From positions 1-64,000 of the forward strand of contig JAYKXP010000100.1 of assembly GCA_037176845.1 (NCBI GenBank): a DNA stretch of 64,000 nucleotides, given 5' to 3'. The translations under genes and the position numbers were made by a program. The notes below the pieces were generated by a model. The model was not told where the DNA came from, did no database searches, and saw only the letters and a list, made by a program, of their open reading frames with translations. Positions 11,148 through 20,510 of the stretch are shown piece by piece. Each line of letters starts with the position of its first letter. Within the stretch, counting starts at the first letter, position 1. The DNA comes from Paramarasmius palmivorus (taxonomy: Eukaryota; Basidiomycota; Agaricomycetes; Agaricales; Marasmiaceae).

Positions 11148-11906
11148 TTACAAAAAGTTCAAGCTAACCCCCAAAACCCCCTCCAAAGCCACCTTGACTC
11201 CCAGCTGGACACACAAGGAAACGAAAGCGGACATCTGCACCATGAGCGAAGCAGACAGCCCAACGACAAGTGACAAGCACAGATGAATGAAAAGTCCAAG
11301 AGTAATGCAAAGATCACCGAGGAGTTTCACTATCACGTCTAGCTCTACGCCAACGGAAAGTTTGAGCACGGACAGACAAGCCGTAACGACAACCTGTGAG
11401 AATGTCAACGCGAGTTCGGCTCGATGATAGCAGGTTGATGCACATTAACGAGTCCAACCAAGATCCCAGCAAATGCTTCGATAGACACCGTAACTTCGCT
11501 GTTGGCCGCATCCGCGAGAAGCAACTTCAAGTCAACCTGTGCGTCCACATATACTTGGAGCTGAGCATTTGCCTCGACCAGAACATCTTTCATGCCTTTT
11601 ATAATGGGGGAAACCGTATCGGGCGTGCACTCGTTTGCAGGAAGGTTCTCTGGTGGGTACACATCAGCACACAGCATTTCCCAAACCGGCGGAAGGCGAC
11701 TCACTGAGCTTATCAGCCCAAGGTGCAATCTGGTCCTGAACACCATGGACAAGAACAGGGAGAGGATTCTCTTTGGCTTCGCATTCGCCGCAGCGAGGAA
11801 CCAGATTTTCGAACGAGAAGGGTGGTGCAACTGGCGAAGCACTGGCAAGGGTTGCAGCGGCGATCGCGGCGACAAAGCAGGATGAGATAGTGCGTAATGA
11901 AGGCAT
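11148..11906 (-). CDS. Small secreted hydrophobic protein (copy 1)
   Basis: Three exons of about 216 aa, matching exon by exon the inverted copy at 25273. The start MPSLRTISSCFVAAIAAAT is a signal peptide with a probable cut after ASA. The next conserved part contains RCGECEAKE and PLPVLVHGVQD. The middle exon is a helix-rich stretch with ANAQLQVYVDAQVDL. The last exon is very hydrophobic (LSVLKL, DLCITLGLFIHLCL, SLVVGLSASL) and could form two or three membrane-spanning or surface-active helices. It may be a secreted amphipathic protein or a small membrane protein. I recognise no named family. Confidence 0.82.
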
Positions 11907-11998
11907 TGTTTTGGATTAAGAAGTGCACTAGGTGAGAACCTGGAGGTAGGAGAAAATGCTTGTTGAGCTGTGAGGAAGACTGGCTGTGTGGCAGCAGC

Positions 11999-12005
11999 AT
12001 TTATA
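11999..12005 (-). promoter_or_regulatory. TATA box of small secreted protein copy 1
   Basis: TATAAAT on the minus strand, about 93 bases before the ATG. The inverted copy has TATAAAAG at nearly the same distance (25179). Confidence 0.55.
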
Positions 12006-12595
12006 CCTTCATTCCATGACTGGTCGTTCAGTCCTACGGTGAAAGCGGTCGATGAAACAGTGTATGGGAGTCATGTTGCAGCTTCGATGGCGACCGAGAG
12101 GAAATGGTGTCTCAAGGTACTGAGCGGGCTGGTATCGTGATTGAATTGTGAGGCAACGAAAGGAATATTCAACGCGCTCAACGTACGGTGTAGAACCCTC
12201 AAAAAAGCGTCTCATCGTCTTCCAAGAAACCTTGAGCATACTTGAATCCCCATCTTTCCTTCATCAATGAATTGGAGCTGCCGTTGGGTGCCTCAAGCTT
12301 GTAAGACGTTGAAACCAACGTCGTTACTACGATCACATCTCCTGCAAACTGTAATCGTTTCAGGACAAGCTTGCAAACGAAACTTTGATGCGTTGGCTAG
12401 AAGGTAACATGATGAGTCTGACGTCGAAGCACCAGAATAGTTGCAGAGAAGGAGCAAGCCGCGAATCGCTCTCACGATCCCGCCCATATTTCCGGCGATG
12501 GTCGTACATACTTCTATTCCACCATATTCTACTCTACATATGGCCAAGTTGCCAGTTGGTGTTTAAGTATGCTATAAATTTGCGTCACTAATACG
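12006..12595. other. Spacer without a supported gene
   Basis: This lies between the divergent promoter side of the secreted protein and the end of the split MYND gene. No gene seen. Confidence 0.45.
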
Positions 12596-14056
12596 CTAAC
12601 CGCGCCCACGAAAACCGCCAGAGAACCAGGCATTATCGGAAAAGTACCCAGAGACCTTGTTCGGCTCGACTTGTAGGTGACAGCTCGCCCAAGGGTTCCT
12701 TCGTGGGCCCAGGCCAGGAATGAGCTTCGCTCCGGCAAGACGCAGGAGAAGAGATTCACCCAGGGCTTCATCAAGGGTGTATGACTGTTTGCAGGCACTT
12801 CAGTAGGACCCACGAGGGCAAGGGAAAGAGGAAAGAACGTACTGTGAAGACAGAAGGTACCCCCTCGTCAACCAGAAGCTCCATAGTATCCTGCCACTCG
12901 TCATGAGAGTCTATGGATCCATTATTGAAGGCGATGGCCAAGTCTGGAATGGTGTAGTTTTGGCGATGTTTTTCGTAATACTCGTGGTAACGGCTGAAGA
13001 GAGGTCAGTCATACTATATAAGGCCACGATATAGCGAAATAGTCACTCACTGCGCCTGTACTTCAACTCGCATCGTGCGGTTCTTTTCAGCGCAATCAGA
13101 GCATGATCCCATCGTCACCGATGTCCCAGGCTTTGGGTTCACCACTGTATCTAAGCTGGGTCCACAGAGGAGGACATGGAGCCTCTGTAGCTCGGGTAGA
13201 CGATGGATAATTTCCTCGAACATCTGAGCGTACATGGTCTCGTTGCGTGCGGCGCCTAGAACCTGAGAATAAGGATGATACTTAAGTGTAAGACCTTTTG
13301 AGATAGTACCAGCTCACCCACATGGATTGTCATCTGTGACTTTTTCGTCCAGCTATCATCTGTTGCGTTTAACAGTTGGAGCGCGTACAGGATCGTCATC
13401 GGCATTGACAGTCCATCTCCAGCTGAACGCAAGCAGGGTAGTAACGTGATAGAATTCGAAGCCTCTTTCCCGTACTCGTCAATGAAATCCTTGGAAAACT
13501 CCTTTAACCAGTTCTTTGGAGGACCTCTAAGCATCTTCCACTCTGGTCTCGATCGCTTTGGTAGCCATCCCAGTGAACGATCATCCTCCGACATGGTTTG
13601 GTGAAAGTCGATATCGACGCGGATTTCCTGGTTGAGCTGGCATTGGGTTTTACCGTCGTAATTGGCGCCGTCAAAGGGTTCTTTAGCGTGTCTCGGGTAG
13701 ACCGCATCCCAGTGCTCTTGACAGCAATAAAAGGTGAGACCACAGTCTGGACATTCCTTGAGTTCGCGTTTATAGGATGTGGGTTCCATTCGAATGATAC
13801 GGTCTGTTCGAGCACAGGCTATACAGCTCCTCTGCCAGCCGATGAGATTGTTCTCCAGGGGGGTCAGGGGACGTTTGAGGACGTCCTTCAGGTGCATTTG
13901 TTCCGTCCTTCCTATCCTCCTACACACCCTGTTCACGTATTCTGCGTCCGTATGGCAGCGATCGTCGATACTGGAGAGTAGCGTCCATCGCGTTCTCGCG
14001 TCTTTTTCGAGAGACGCGAGCGCGTTGCAGAGAAATTGGTGATCCTTCCAATCCGC
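12596..14056 (-). pseudogene. MYND/Mss51-like zinc-finger gene, 3' part (split by LINE)
   Basis: This holds the second half of a MYND-type protein whose first exon lies 6 kb away at 20199-20337. The open exon begins at 14056 after a TATAG acceptor with ADWKDHQFLC, which supplies the last His and Cys of the MYND finger. It continues through a second Cys-rich element (CIAC, CPDCGLTFYC, HWDAVYPRH, CQLNQEIR) and an Mss51-type C-terminal domain (LPMTILYALQLL-like, IPELQ-like, DLAIAFNNG, GVPSVFT, NPWASCHLQ). It ends GGFRGRG and TAG at 12596. All parts align with the intact paralogue at 31108-33011. The downstream exons look unbroken; the break is the LINE insertion. I call it a pseudogene or insertion allele because no usable donor remains beside the interrupted micro-exon. 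Confidence 0.82.
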
Positions 14057-14287
14057 CTATACGTGTATCATGAGACTCAGAATGAATGACAACGCATAGC
14101 CATAATACCGAGGCCGAGTATTCACAAACCACCATCATCAATTTTCGGTGGTCGTTTTTCTCGCTTTTTCTTTGCCTCTCTACCTTCTAACTGTACTTCT
14201 ATCTCTTTAATCGTACCGTATATCGACTATTACGAGCAGTCGTGCTCGCCATTACGGGGATTCGCTGCCTCTGAATCCTTACCAACA

Positions 14288-17200
14288 ATGTCTCACCGCC
14301 CTTCAGGTAGCAACAACTTTCAAGATTTAGGAGAAGACGACGGGGAGGACTACATTGCACCCCCCGTATTCGATACATGGATGGATGTGGATGAGGAAAG
14401 GGATGAGGAGATGGCAGATGACAGACAAGGAAGTGCGTCGCGGGACGGGGGTCATGCTACCGATAATCTCATTGAGGACGTTGATTCCCCTCGTAATTTC
14501 TCCCAATCACCGCACTCCCCATTCCCCACTACACCTGTCCGTCACCCCCGCCCTTACTTTGACGCCGACGAGGTCCGTCGGCGACTTCGTCGTGAGCTGG
14601 AGCTGTCAACACATTCTCAGACTCACGGGGATGACCAAGAACAGTCTTCACACCATTCTCAACCGAGATATTCTCAAGCTTTCTTCAATCGGGATTCCTC
14701 TTCGTCCACTTCTCGACAACTGGGGTCCTCCTACACTCCCTATGTGCCTTTCGCAGCCCACCCAAACTCGTCCTCTGACCGGGCTTATTCATCGTTCGAT
14801 AGGGGGTCTCCCCGTCGTTCTCGTGGTCGTTCTCGTGGTCGCGGGTCTCGTGGTAGCGGATCTCGCGGATCTCGTGGTCGAGGACCCCGTGGCGGATCCC
14901 GTGGGGTATCCAGAGCCCCGACTAGTGCTCTGGCTCCACCGCCATTGTTCCCTTCCGATTCACTGCTCATCAGGCCTCCGTCCACCCGAGAGTCTGCAGC
15001 GGCGTCTCGGACGCGCGTGGATGGTAACTGCATTCGACTTGAAAACCGAATCAACACTGTGCGCTCGGAATTTCAGTCAGAATTGAACGAAGAGTTGAAC
15101 GCGTTCCGTCATGGTGTGACGTCTGACATTCGGGATTATCTTGGATCGTTATCACAAGGAGTGTTGCACCCGCAGTCAGGCGTTCCTCAGGATCAACAAT
15201 CCCTACAGTCTCGGTCTGCCCCTACTGTGGAATCCGGGGATGCTGCGAGTCGTCGTAGTACGGAGGCTCCTGTGGCGACTTCCTCCCGTGTCAGAGTGGA
15301 GGATCTGCCGTCTCACCGACACCCTGATCCGCAAACTCAACATTTAGTGCCACTACCGACATCGTCTCAGGCTAGAATGGAAGAACGGCCCTCAACGGAG
15401 GATATCGGTCGCATAGTGTTGGATGCTCTGTATGCCGCTGTAGCAAACCTCTCCTCACCGGCATCGCTTCGTGCGAATGGGGAGCTGGCGTCACCGACAC
15501 AGCAAATCTCATCGGCTTCTCCTCTGCAGCAACAGAGTGATTCTTCTCTGGCTCAGTCATCACCAACACAGCCTGGCTCATCACAAGAGGACGCTCTGCA
15601 ATATGCGGATTCTCATCGGCCCCTTCTGGATCGTATCAGTTCCCCGCCGTCGGAGCCTACGAGTATGTCCCCTGTTGTCTGGTTGGGCCCATACGAGGAT
15701 CGATTCCCTGGAAATTTTGAGGAGGCGCGTTCCCTGCTAGCACAATGGTCTGGAGATATCGTTGTCGAATCTCAAGCAGCCGTCCCTATTCCACGTTTTG
15801 TTTATGTAAGAAATGGTGGCCGTTATCTGCGATTAGTCTTCTGTACAGCTGAAGATACTGCAGACCCTGTAAACGCAGAATGGTTTATGGAGATGTGGAA
15901 CTCTTGGGCACCTGTATCTCTTCCTGATTTAGAGGGAGTCCGAGCTGTGCGTGAAAACCCCGACCACGACTCCCAAGATCATGTACCTACTGTTTCGAAT
16001 GATATGAATGCTTCTCGTGCACCGTATTCACTGGTCAGCTGGAATATCGATGGAAATTTTGAATGGGGCATGCTTCATGATGATTTCCGTCAGCTACTGT
16101 TGAGTGCTGATGTGATTCTCATTCAAGAGACTCATCACTATGAATACGAAGAAGCTATTCCACCTGAAGGATTTCTTGCGTTTTCTTGCCCACGCGCATC
16201 AAACGATCTCACTCCGCCGTGGGGTGGAGTTGCGACCTTTGTGCGCCCGCACTTGAAACCGATTTACCGAGAGGAATTTTCCGGGCCTGATTTTATTGGA
16301 ATTGAGATTGGTGGCATTATCATCTTTAACGTTTATATACTGCCACACCACACCTACTCTGACTGGACTAAGTGGACAGATGTCCACCCTTTCACGGCCC
16401 TTGAGCAGGCGATTGCGTTGGCAACAGAGCTTGGCATGGCTTATATAATCTGCGGTGATATTAATGCTCGCACTGGATCCCGTTGCCCAGATGGTATTGG
16501 CCATCCTCGTCGCTCTTCTGCAGACTGGATTACGGACACAAGGGGTCGTTCCCTGCTGGAAATTGCACAGGCTCACAAGCTAGTTATACTGAATGGGTCT
16601 GAGACAATCCCGGGCACTCATTCCTCTTGGACTTATTGCAAAGCCAAGACGGACAAGGTAACAGGAGAACCGTATAAGGTTCGCTCAGTTATCGACTATG
16701 CTATTTCATCCACCTTGTGCCTGCCATTCATACAGTCATTGACAGTATCTGAGGAGACCCCGTGGTCTGATCATAACTTTCTCTGTCTGGAACTTATCTT
16801 CCCAGGGCTCAACGTCTTACCTGCACCTCCTCATCAGAAAAGAAAGAAGGAGCGAGTTGAGATGCCTTTGGTGACACACCTTGACCACATGTTCCACGCG
16901 CTCATACATTCTGAGCAATTACTGCTGGACGAAGAACTAGATCATTTATATGGTCGAGCCATTTCATCGCCTACATTTCCCATCAAAGTGTACTCTGATG
17001 GCTCATGTATCACAGAGGGACGATCTGCGTCGGCAGGTTCTGGCATTTACTTTGGGCCTGGAAACCCTAAAAATCTTGCATTACGTGCTACTGGTCACCA
17101 GACCAACAACTGTGGTGAACTGTATGCGATTCTAGCTATTCTTCATACAGTACCGGGAACCCGGGCTCTGGAAATTTACACGGATTCGCATTATGTGATT

Positions 17201-19978
17201 CGTTCTTTGGTAGAATGGGCACCTATGCATGCGAAATGTGGCTGGGCTGTACCAAATGGTCAGTTGATCCACTGTATCGCTACTGGAATTGAGAGTCGTT
17301 GTGCGCCGATTGCGTTCCGTTGGGTTCGTGGTCACTCTGGAAACATTCATAATGAAAATGCTGATGCTTTGGCACTTGAGGGGGCCTATAAAGCATTGCC
17401 TATTCCAAACTCAGATTTAGATTTCATGTCGAAATGTTTTCCACCGCGTTTTATCCCGGGACAGGAGGTTGACACTGTCCCCAAGGTATCGACAGATTTG
17501 CCACCACTAGTACAAGAGGTGTCTGGAGAGTCAAGGTTATCAAGAAATGCTTATCGTTCTGTGTCCTTTGCTCACGGTGCTGCTCACCGGGGTCGATCCT
17601 TCAAACGAAAAGTTCAAAGGGACATTCAACAACGTCTTTTAGAAGCTTCTGAGAAGTCTCAGACATTCTGGCGTCTCTACAAGAAGCTTCGGTATCCACA
17701 CTCACTCCCGTGTCAGGTGTCGGTCCAACAGTTGTTTGATGTATTTGTGCCACGGATGAATCCGCCTGATCCTACCAAGTGTATTTTTGATACTGCGCGC
17801 CTCCGTAGGGAGGATGATCGCAATAGTGAGCGTGCTCCTCGGACCCCGCCATCTCGCTTCCCTGTGCTAAATGAGCCTGTATCTGTGGAGGATGTGGCAG
17901 CGGTAAAAGCATATTTGAAGGCAAGGAAACATTCCAATGCCACAGGGACGGATGAAGTGATGTATACTGATATTCTCACTTGGGATAACCAACTCATTTG
18001 CGAACTACTCAATGAGTGCTTTAACTCCTGTGATTCTCCAGGTGCATGGATGACAACATTGATTGCAGCTATCCCTAAGGTGGGAAAGGATGCCACCTTA
18101 CCATCTAACTACCGTACAATTGCTCTGGAAAGTTGTTTCCTTAAATTTGCTACCCTTCTTGTAGCTCACAAATTCACTACTGCGGCGGAGTCTGCTAATA
18201 TTCTTCCCAAGTCACAAAACGGCTTTCGAGCAGGTTATCGCACTAACAATAACGCGTTTATATTACGAGCCCTCATTGATAAAGTGCGCTCGAGTGGACA
18301 ATCCCTTTATGTGGCGTTTGTAGACATATCAAATGCCTTTCCGTCAACAAATCAAAGCGCATTGTGGAATCGCCTGGAAGATTGGGGTTTCACAGGGCCG
18401 TATTTTGACTGGCTTCGGTCTGTCTACAGTCGCATGCGCTACCTGGTATCTCTGGATGGCGAGTTGTCGCCTGAATTTGCTGCAACTTCTGGCGTCCTGA
18501 TTGGGGATCCTGCTTCGCCTCTTCTTTGGATACTGTACCTAGCCATGTTTTCGTTGCCATTTGATCCAGATGATGCCGACTTACTTGGGACAAACATTTC
18601 ACACTTAGAGCATGCTGATGATATGGTGATCATATCGAGAACTGCGGCTGGCCTACAACGTCATTTACACTCACTTCAGGCATGGTGCTACACGAATTTC
18701 TTATCTATCGCAGTGGAAAAGACAAAGGTGATGGTGTTTCATCCATCTGCTGCTCATGAGCGAACCTGCCCAATCCCTGTGCTTTGTATCTATGACAAGG
18801 TCCTTAAAGTGGTAGAGGAGTACAAGTATGTCGGTATTTCGTTCTCTTCTGTCCGCGGACACATGTTCGACACTGTGTATGACAAAAAACGTCGATCTGC
18901 GTTGGCAGCTAGTCACGGTATCTTCGGCACGGAACGTCTTATTGGTCGCGATCGTCTCTTCCCGCACATTGCTCGGTCGCTGTATACCGCCCTAGTGGAT
19001 TGTCATTTGATATATGGATGTGATGTAGTGGTGGATACTCACATGCGGTCCTTCTCTAAGCTCCATGAAGTTCAATTGGGTTTCCTGCGTCGACTGTTGG
19101 GACTGGGTAAGCGCTCAATGATTGCGGTCCTATATACGGAGACAGGTGTGTTACCTCTCCGAACTCGACGGCTTATTCTGGCGTTGAAGTATCTGGATTA
19201 TCTGCTATCATTACCTCTTGACCAGTTTGCATCCCTGGCGTTGCGTCAGTGTATGGTGTTATATGGTCTCAACACCTCCTGTTGGGTTACGGATCTTCAG
19301 TGGGCAGTCTCCAACCTCCCGGGTGCGGACGGAATCTCGTTTCCAATGGGGAATAATCTGTCCCGCCAATCTGTTCAGGGACTTATTCGTTCTATCCGTG
19401 CCGCCACTTGTCGAGATTTGCAGTCTTGCATTGATCAATTCTCTCGTTTGTCTCTGTTACGTGGAAGATTAGAGCCTGTGGACCCTAATTCTCGGGATAT
19501 TGCCACGTACCGTTGCGTATGTGTTCGCCACTATCTCACTCGTGTGCTCAACCACCACTACCGTCGTCGCCTGACCCAGCTACTGTGCGGAGCGTTGGTT
19601 CCAACAGTCTTTCTTGCTTCCCCGGGAAGAGCTCACCGCGTAACGGACGATGTTGATGGACTACTGTGTCGTGCATGTGGAGTCTGTTATGAAACTCCGG
19701 AGCATGTACTACTGTGTTGTGATTGCTTGCAGGGACCTGGAAGGGATGATTTTTTGAGTTGTGTTGGATTGCAACCGTTAGACCGTGTTGATGCCCTGAC
19801 GTTCTTGAAACGCTGCATATTCTCATGGGATCTTGTTATTCCAACGGCAAGATTCATTGCTCTAGGGATTGATGCGTGGATGGAGTACTGTGAAGAACAT
19901 GGGGGTTTGGTTGATGACGTGGAAGGTAACGTAGTTGATGTTGATGATTCGGAGTCTGATGCGTATGGTGAGGTTTAA
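14288..19978 (+). CDS. LINE polyprotein: endonuclease, RNase H, reverse transcriptase
   Basis: A single 1896-aa frame encodes a retrotransposition protein. Residues 1-550 are Ser/Pro-rich with an Arg-Gly box near 171-215, possibly a nucleic-acid-binding ORF1 equivalent. An APE-type endonuclease runs from about 578 to 840 with SWNIDG, QETHH, GDINART and SDHNFL. RNase H occupies about 899-1034 with all four acidic residues visible (YSDGSC, CGELYA, YTDSHYV, NADALA). The reverse transcriptase covers about 1200-1500 with IPKVGKD, NYRTIALES, NGFRAG, FVDISNAFPS, GVLIGDPASP and the catalytic HADD. The C terminus has a CCHC-like knuckle (CRACGVC, EHVLLC) near 1793. No stop or frameshift is present. 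The RNase H is before the reverse transcriptase, the reverse of the usual I/R1/Tad order. Confidence 0.93.
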   Translation: MSHRPSGSNNFQDLGEDDGEDYIAPPVFDTWMDVDEERDEEMADDRQGSASRDGGHATDNLIEDVDSPRNFSQSPHSPFPTTPVRHPRPYFDADEVRRRLRRELELSTHSQTHGDDQEQSSHHSQPRYSQAFFNRDSSSSTSRQLGSSYTPYVPFAAHPNSSSDRAYSSFDRGSPRRSRGRSRGRGSRGSGSRGSRGRGPRGGSRGVSRAPTSALAPPPLFPSDSLLIRPPSTRESAAASRTRVDGNCIRLENRINTVRSEFQSELNEELNAFRHGVTSDIRDYLGSLSQGVLHPQSGVPQDQQSLQSRSAPTVESGDAASRRSTEAPVATSSRVRVEDLPSHRHPDPQTQHLVPLPTSSQARMEERPSTEDIGRIVLDALYAAVANLSSPASLRANGELASPTQQISSASPLQQQSDSSLAQSSPTQPGSSQEDALQYADSHRPLLDRISSPPSEPTSMSPVVWLGPYEDRFPGNFEEARSLLAQWSGDIVVESQAAVPIPRFVYVRNGGRYLRLVFCTAEDTADPVNAEWFMEMWNSWAPVSLPDLEGVRAVRENPDHDSQDHVPTVSNDMNASRAPYSLVSWNIDGNFEWGMLHDDFRQLLLSADVILIQETHHYEYEEAIPPEGFLAFSCPRASNDLTPPWGGVATFVRPHLKPIYREEFSGPDFIGIEIGGIIIFNVYILPHHTYSDWTKWTDVHPFTALEQAIALATELGMAYIICGDINARTGSRCPDGIGHPRRSSADWITDTRGRSLLEIAQAHKLVILNGSETIPGTHSSWTYCKAKTDKVTGEPYKVRSVIDYAISSTLCLPFIQSLTVSEETPWSDHNFLCLELIFPGLNVLPAPPHQKRKKERVEMPLVTHLDHMFHALIHSEQLLLDEELDHLYGRAISSPTFPIKVYSDGSCITEGRSASAGSGIYFGPGNPKNLALRATGHQTNNCGELYAILAILHTVPGTRALEIYTDSHYVIRSLVEWAPMHAKCGWAVPNGQLIHCIATGIESRCAPIAFRWVRGHSGNIHNENADALALEGAYKALPIPNSDLDFMSKCFPPRFIPGQEVDTVPKVSTDLPPLVQEVSGESRLSRNAYRSVSFAHGAAHRGRSFKRKVQRDIQQRLLEASEKSQTFWRLYKKLRYPHSLPCQVSVQQLFDVFVPRMNPPDPTKCIFDTARLRREDDRNSERAPRTPPSRFPVLNEPVSVEDVAAVKAYLKARKHSNATGTDEVMYTDILTWDNQLICELLNECFNSCDSPGAWMTTLIAAIPKVGKDATLPSNYRTIALESCFLKFATLLVAHKFTTAAESANILPKSQNGFRAGYRTNNNAFILRALIDKVRSSGQSLYVAFVDISNAFPSTNQSALWNRLEDWGFTGPYFDWLRSVYSRMRYLVSLDGELSPEFAATSGVLIGDPASPLLWILYLAMFSLPFDPDDADLLGTNISHLEHADDMVIISRTAAGLQRHLHSLQAWCYTNFLSIAVEKTKVMVFHPSAAHERTCPIPVLCIYDKVLKVVEEYKYVGISFSSVRGHMFDTVYDKKRRSALAASHGIFGTERLIGRDRLFPHIARSLYTALVDCHLIYGCDVVVDTHMRSFSKLHEVQLGFLRRLLGLGKRSMIAVLYTETGVLPLRTRRLILALKYLDYLLSLPLDQFASLALRQCMVLYGLNTSCWVTDLQWAVSNLPGADGISFPMGNNLSRQSVQGLIRSIRAATCRDLQSCIDQFSRLSLLRGRLEPVDPNSRDIATYRCVCVRHYLTRVLNHHYRRRLTQLLCGALVPTVFLASPGRAHRVTDDVDGLLCRACGVCYETPEHVLLCCDCLQGPGRDDFLSCVGLQPLDRVDALTFLKRCIFSWDLVIPTARFIALGIDAWMEYCEEHGGLVDDVEGNVVDVDDSESDAYGEV

Positions 19979-20112
19979 GTTTGGGACTGATTTACATGTA
20001 GATTTTATATTTAATGGTTGCAGTCTACCATTCAGATTATGAATGAGCTCGCTGCAATTATTATTGTTCCAGCTGTTCCCTAGTGGGACCCCGTTGTATT
20101 TACGGAGTTGTG

Positions 20113-20137
20113 TATTTATCTATCTATCTATTTTTTT
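20113..20137 (+). repeat. LINE 3' tail, TATC repeat and T-run
   Basis: About four TATC-type units are followed by seven T. A short tandem repeat at the 3' end replaces a poly-A tail. The T-run abuts the host micro-exon. Confidence 0.65.
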
Positions 20138-20337
20138 CTGACAATCTACAAAAGGCAAAAGTCAGGATCCGAAAATCAACGGGTTGAATTTCACACACCT
20201 TCACTGCAATACCCGACACTTTTACATTTTGAGCACCTCGAGATCTTGCAATCCTCTTCGAATTCGTCCTTGAAGCAATGATGACATGCTTGTAGGAAAT
20301 TAGCAGTAAGAGGGGGCAACACGCCTGATGCCTTCAT
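20138..20337 (-). pseudogene. MYND/Mss51-like gene, 5' part (split by LINE)
   Basis: Exon 1 (20337-20199) reads MKASGVLPPLTANFLQACHH and continues with the Cys pairs CHHC, CSKC and YCSE, that is, the first half of a MYND finger. A clean donor GTGTGTG follows at 20198, then a 53-nt intron ending TTTTGTAG. The next exon then begins ATTGTCAG (DCQK when spliced) at 20145-20138. It matches the 11-nt micro-exon of the paralogue at 32810-32820. After these bases the LINE tail begins, so the micro-exon's donor is lost. The divergent CNOT11-like gene starts 173 bases upstream. Confidence 0.82.
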
Positions 20338-20510
20338 TGTGAACCGAAGAAAAGCCGGGTTCGGTTGGTCCGTGCGCCATCAAGGGAGAACACGTGTAGA
20401 ACATCGGTGCTCATCGCCGCGGTTGGAAGGTCGGCTGGCTTTGCACTTGACCATCATCACCATCTGGTCCTGTGCACTCTCCTTCAGTCATCACGACAAA
20501 TCTCGTCTTA

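Larger units (their letters stand above)
14110..20137 (+). mobile_element. Non-LTR retrotransposon (LINE), apparently full length
   Basis: The element carries one intact 1896-codon frame (14288-19978), a short 3' untranslated part, and a tail of TATC repeats ending in T7 at 20113-20137. There are no long terminal repeats. The 3' junction is placed at the T-run because host exon sequence resumes at 20138. The 5' junction lies somewhere between 14057 and 14287. A clear target-site duplication was not found: GTTTTTCT near 14152 partly matches the T-run plus CTGAC at the 3' side but is not convincing. The element lies in opposite orientation to the MYND gene. Confidence 0.85.

Noticed and set aside
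14785..15057. Asp/Arg/Pro-rich minus-strand frame
   Set aside because: It is the reverse reading of the Arg-Gly box of the LINE protein.
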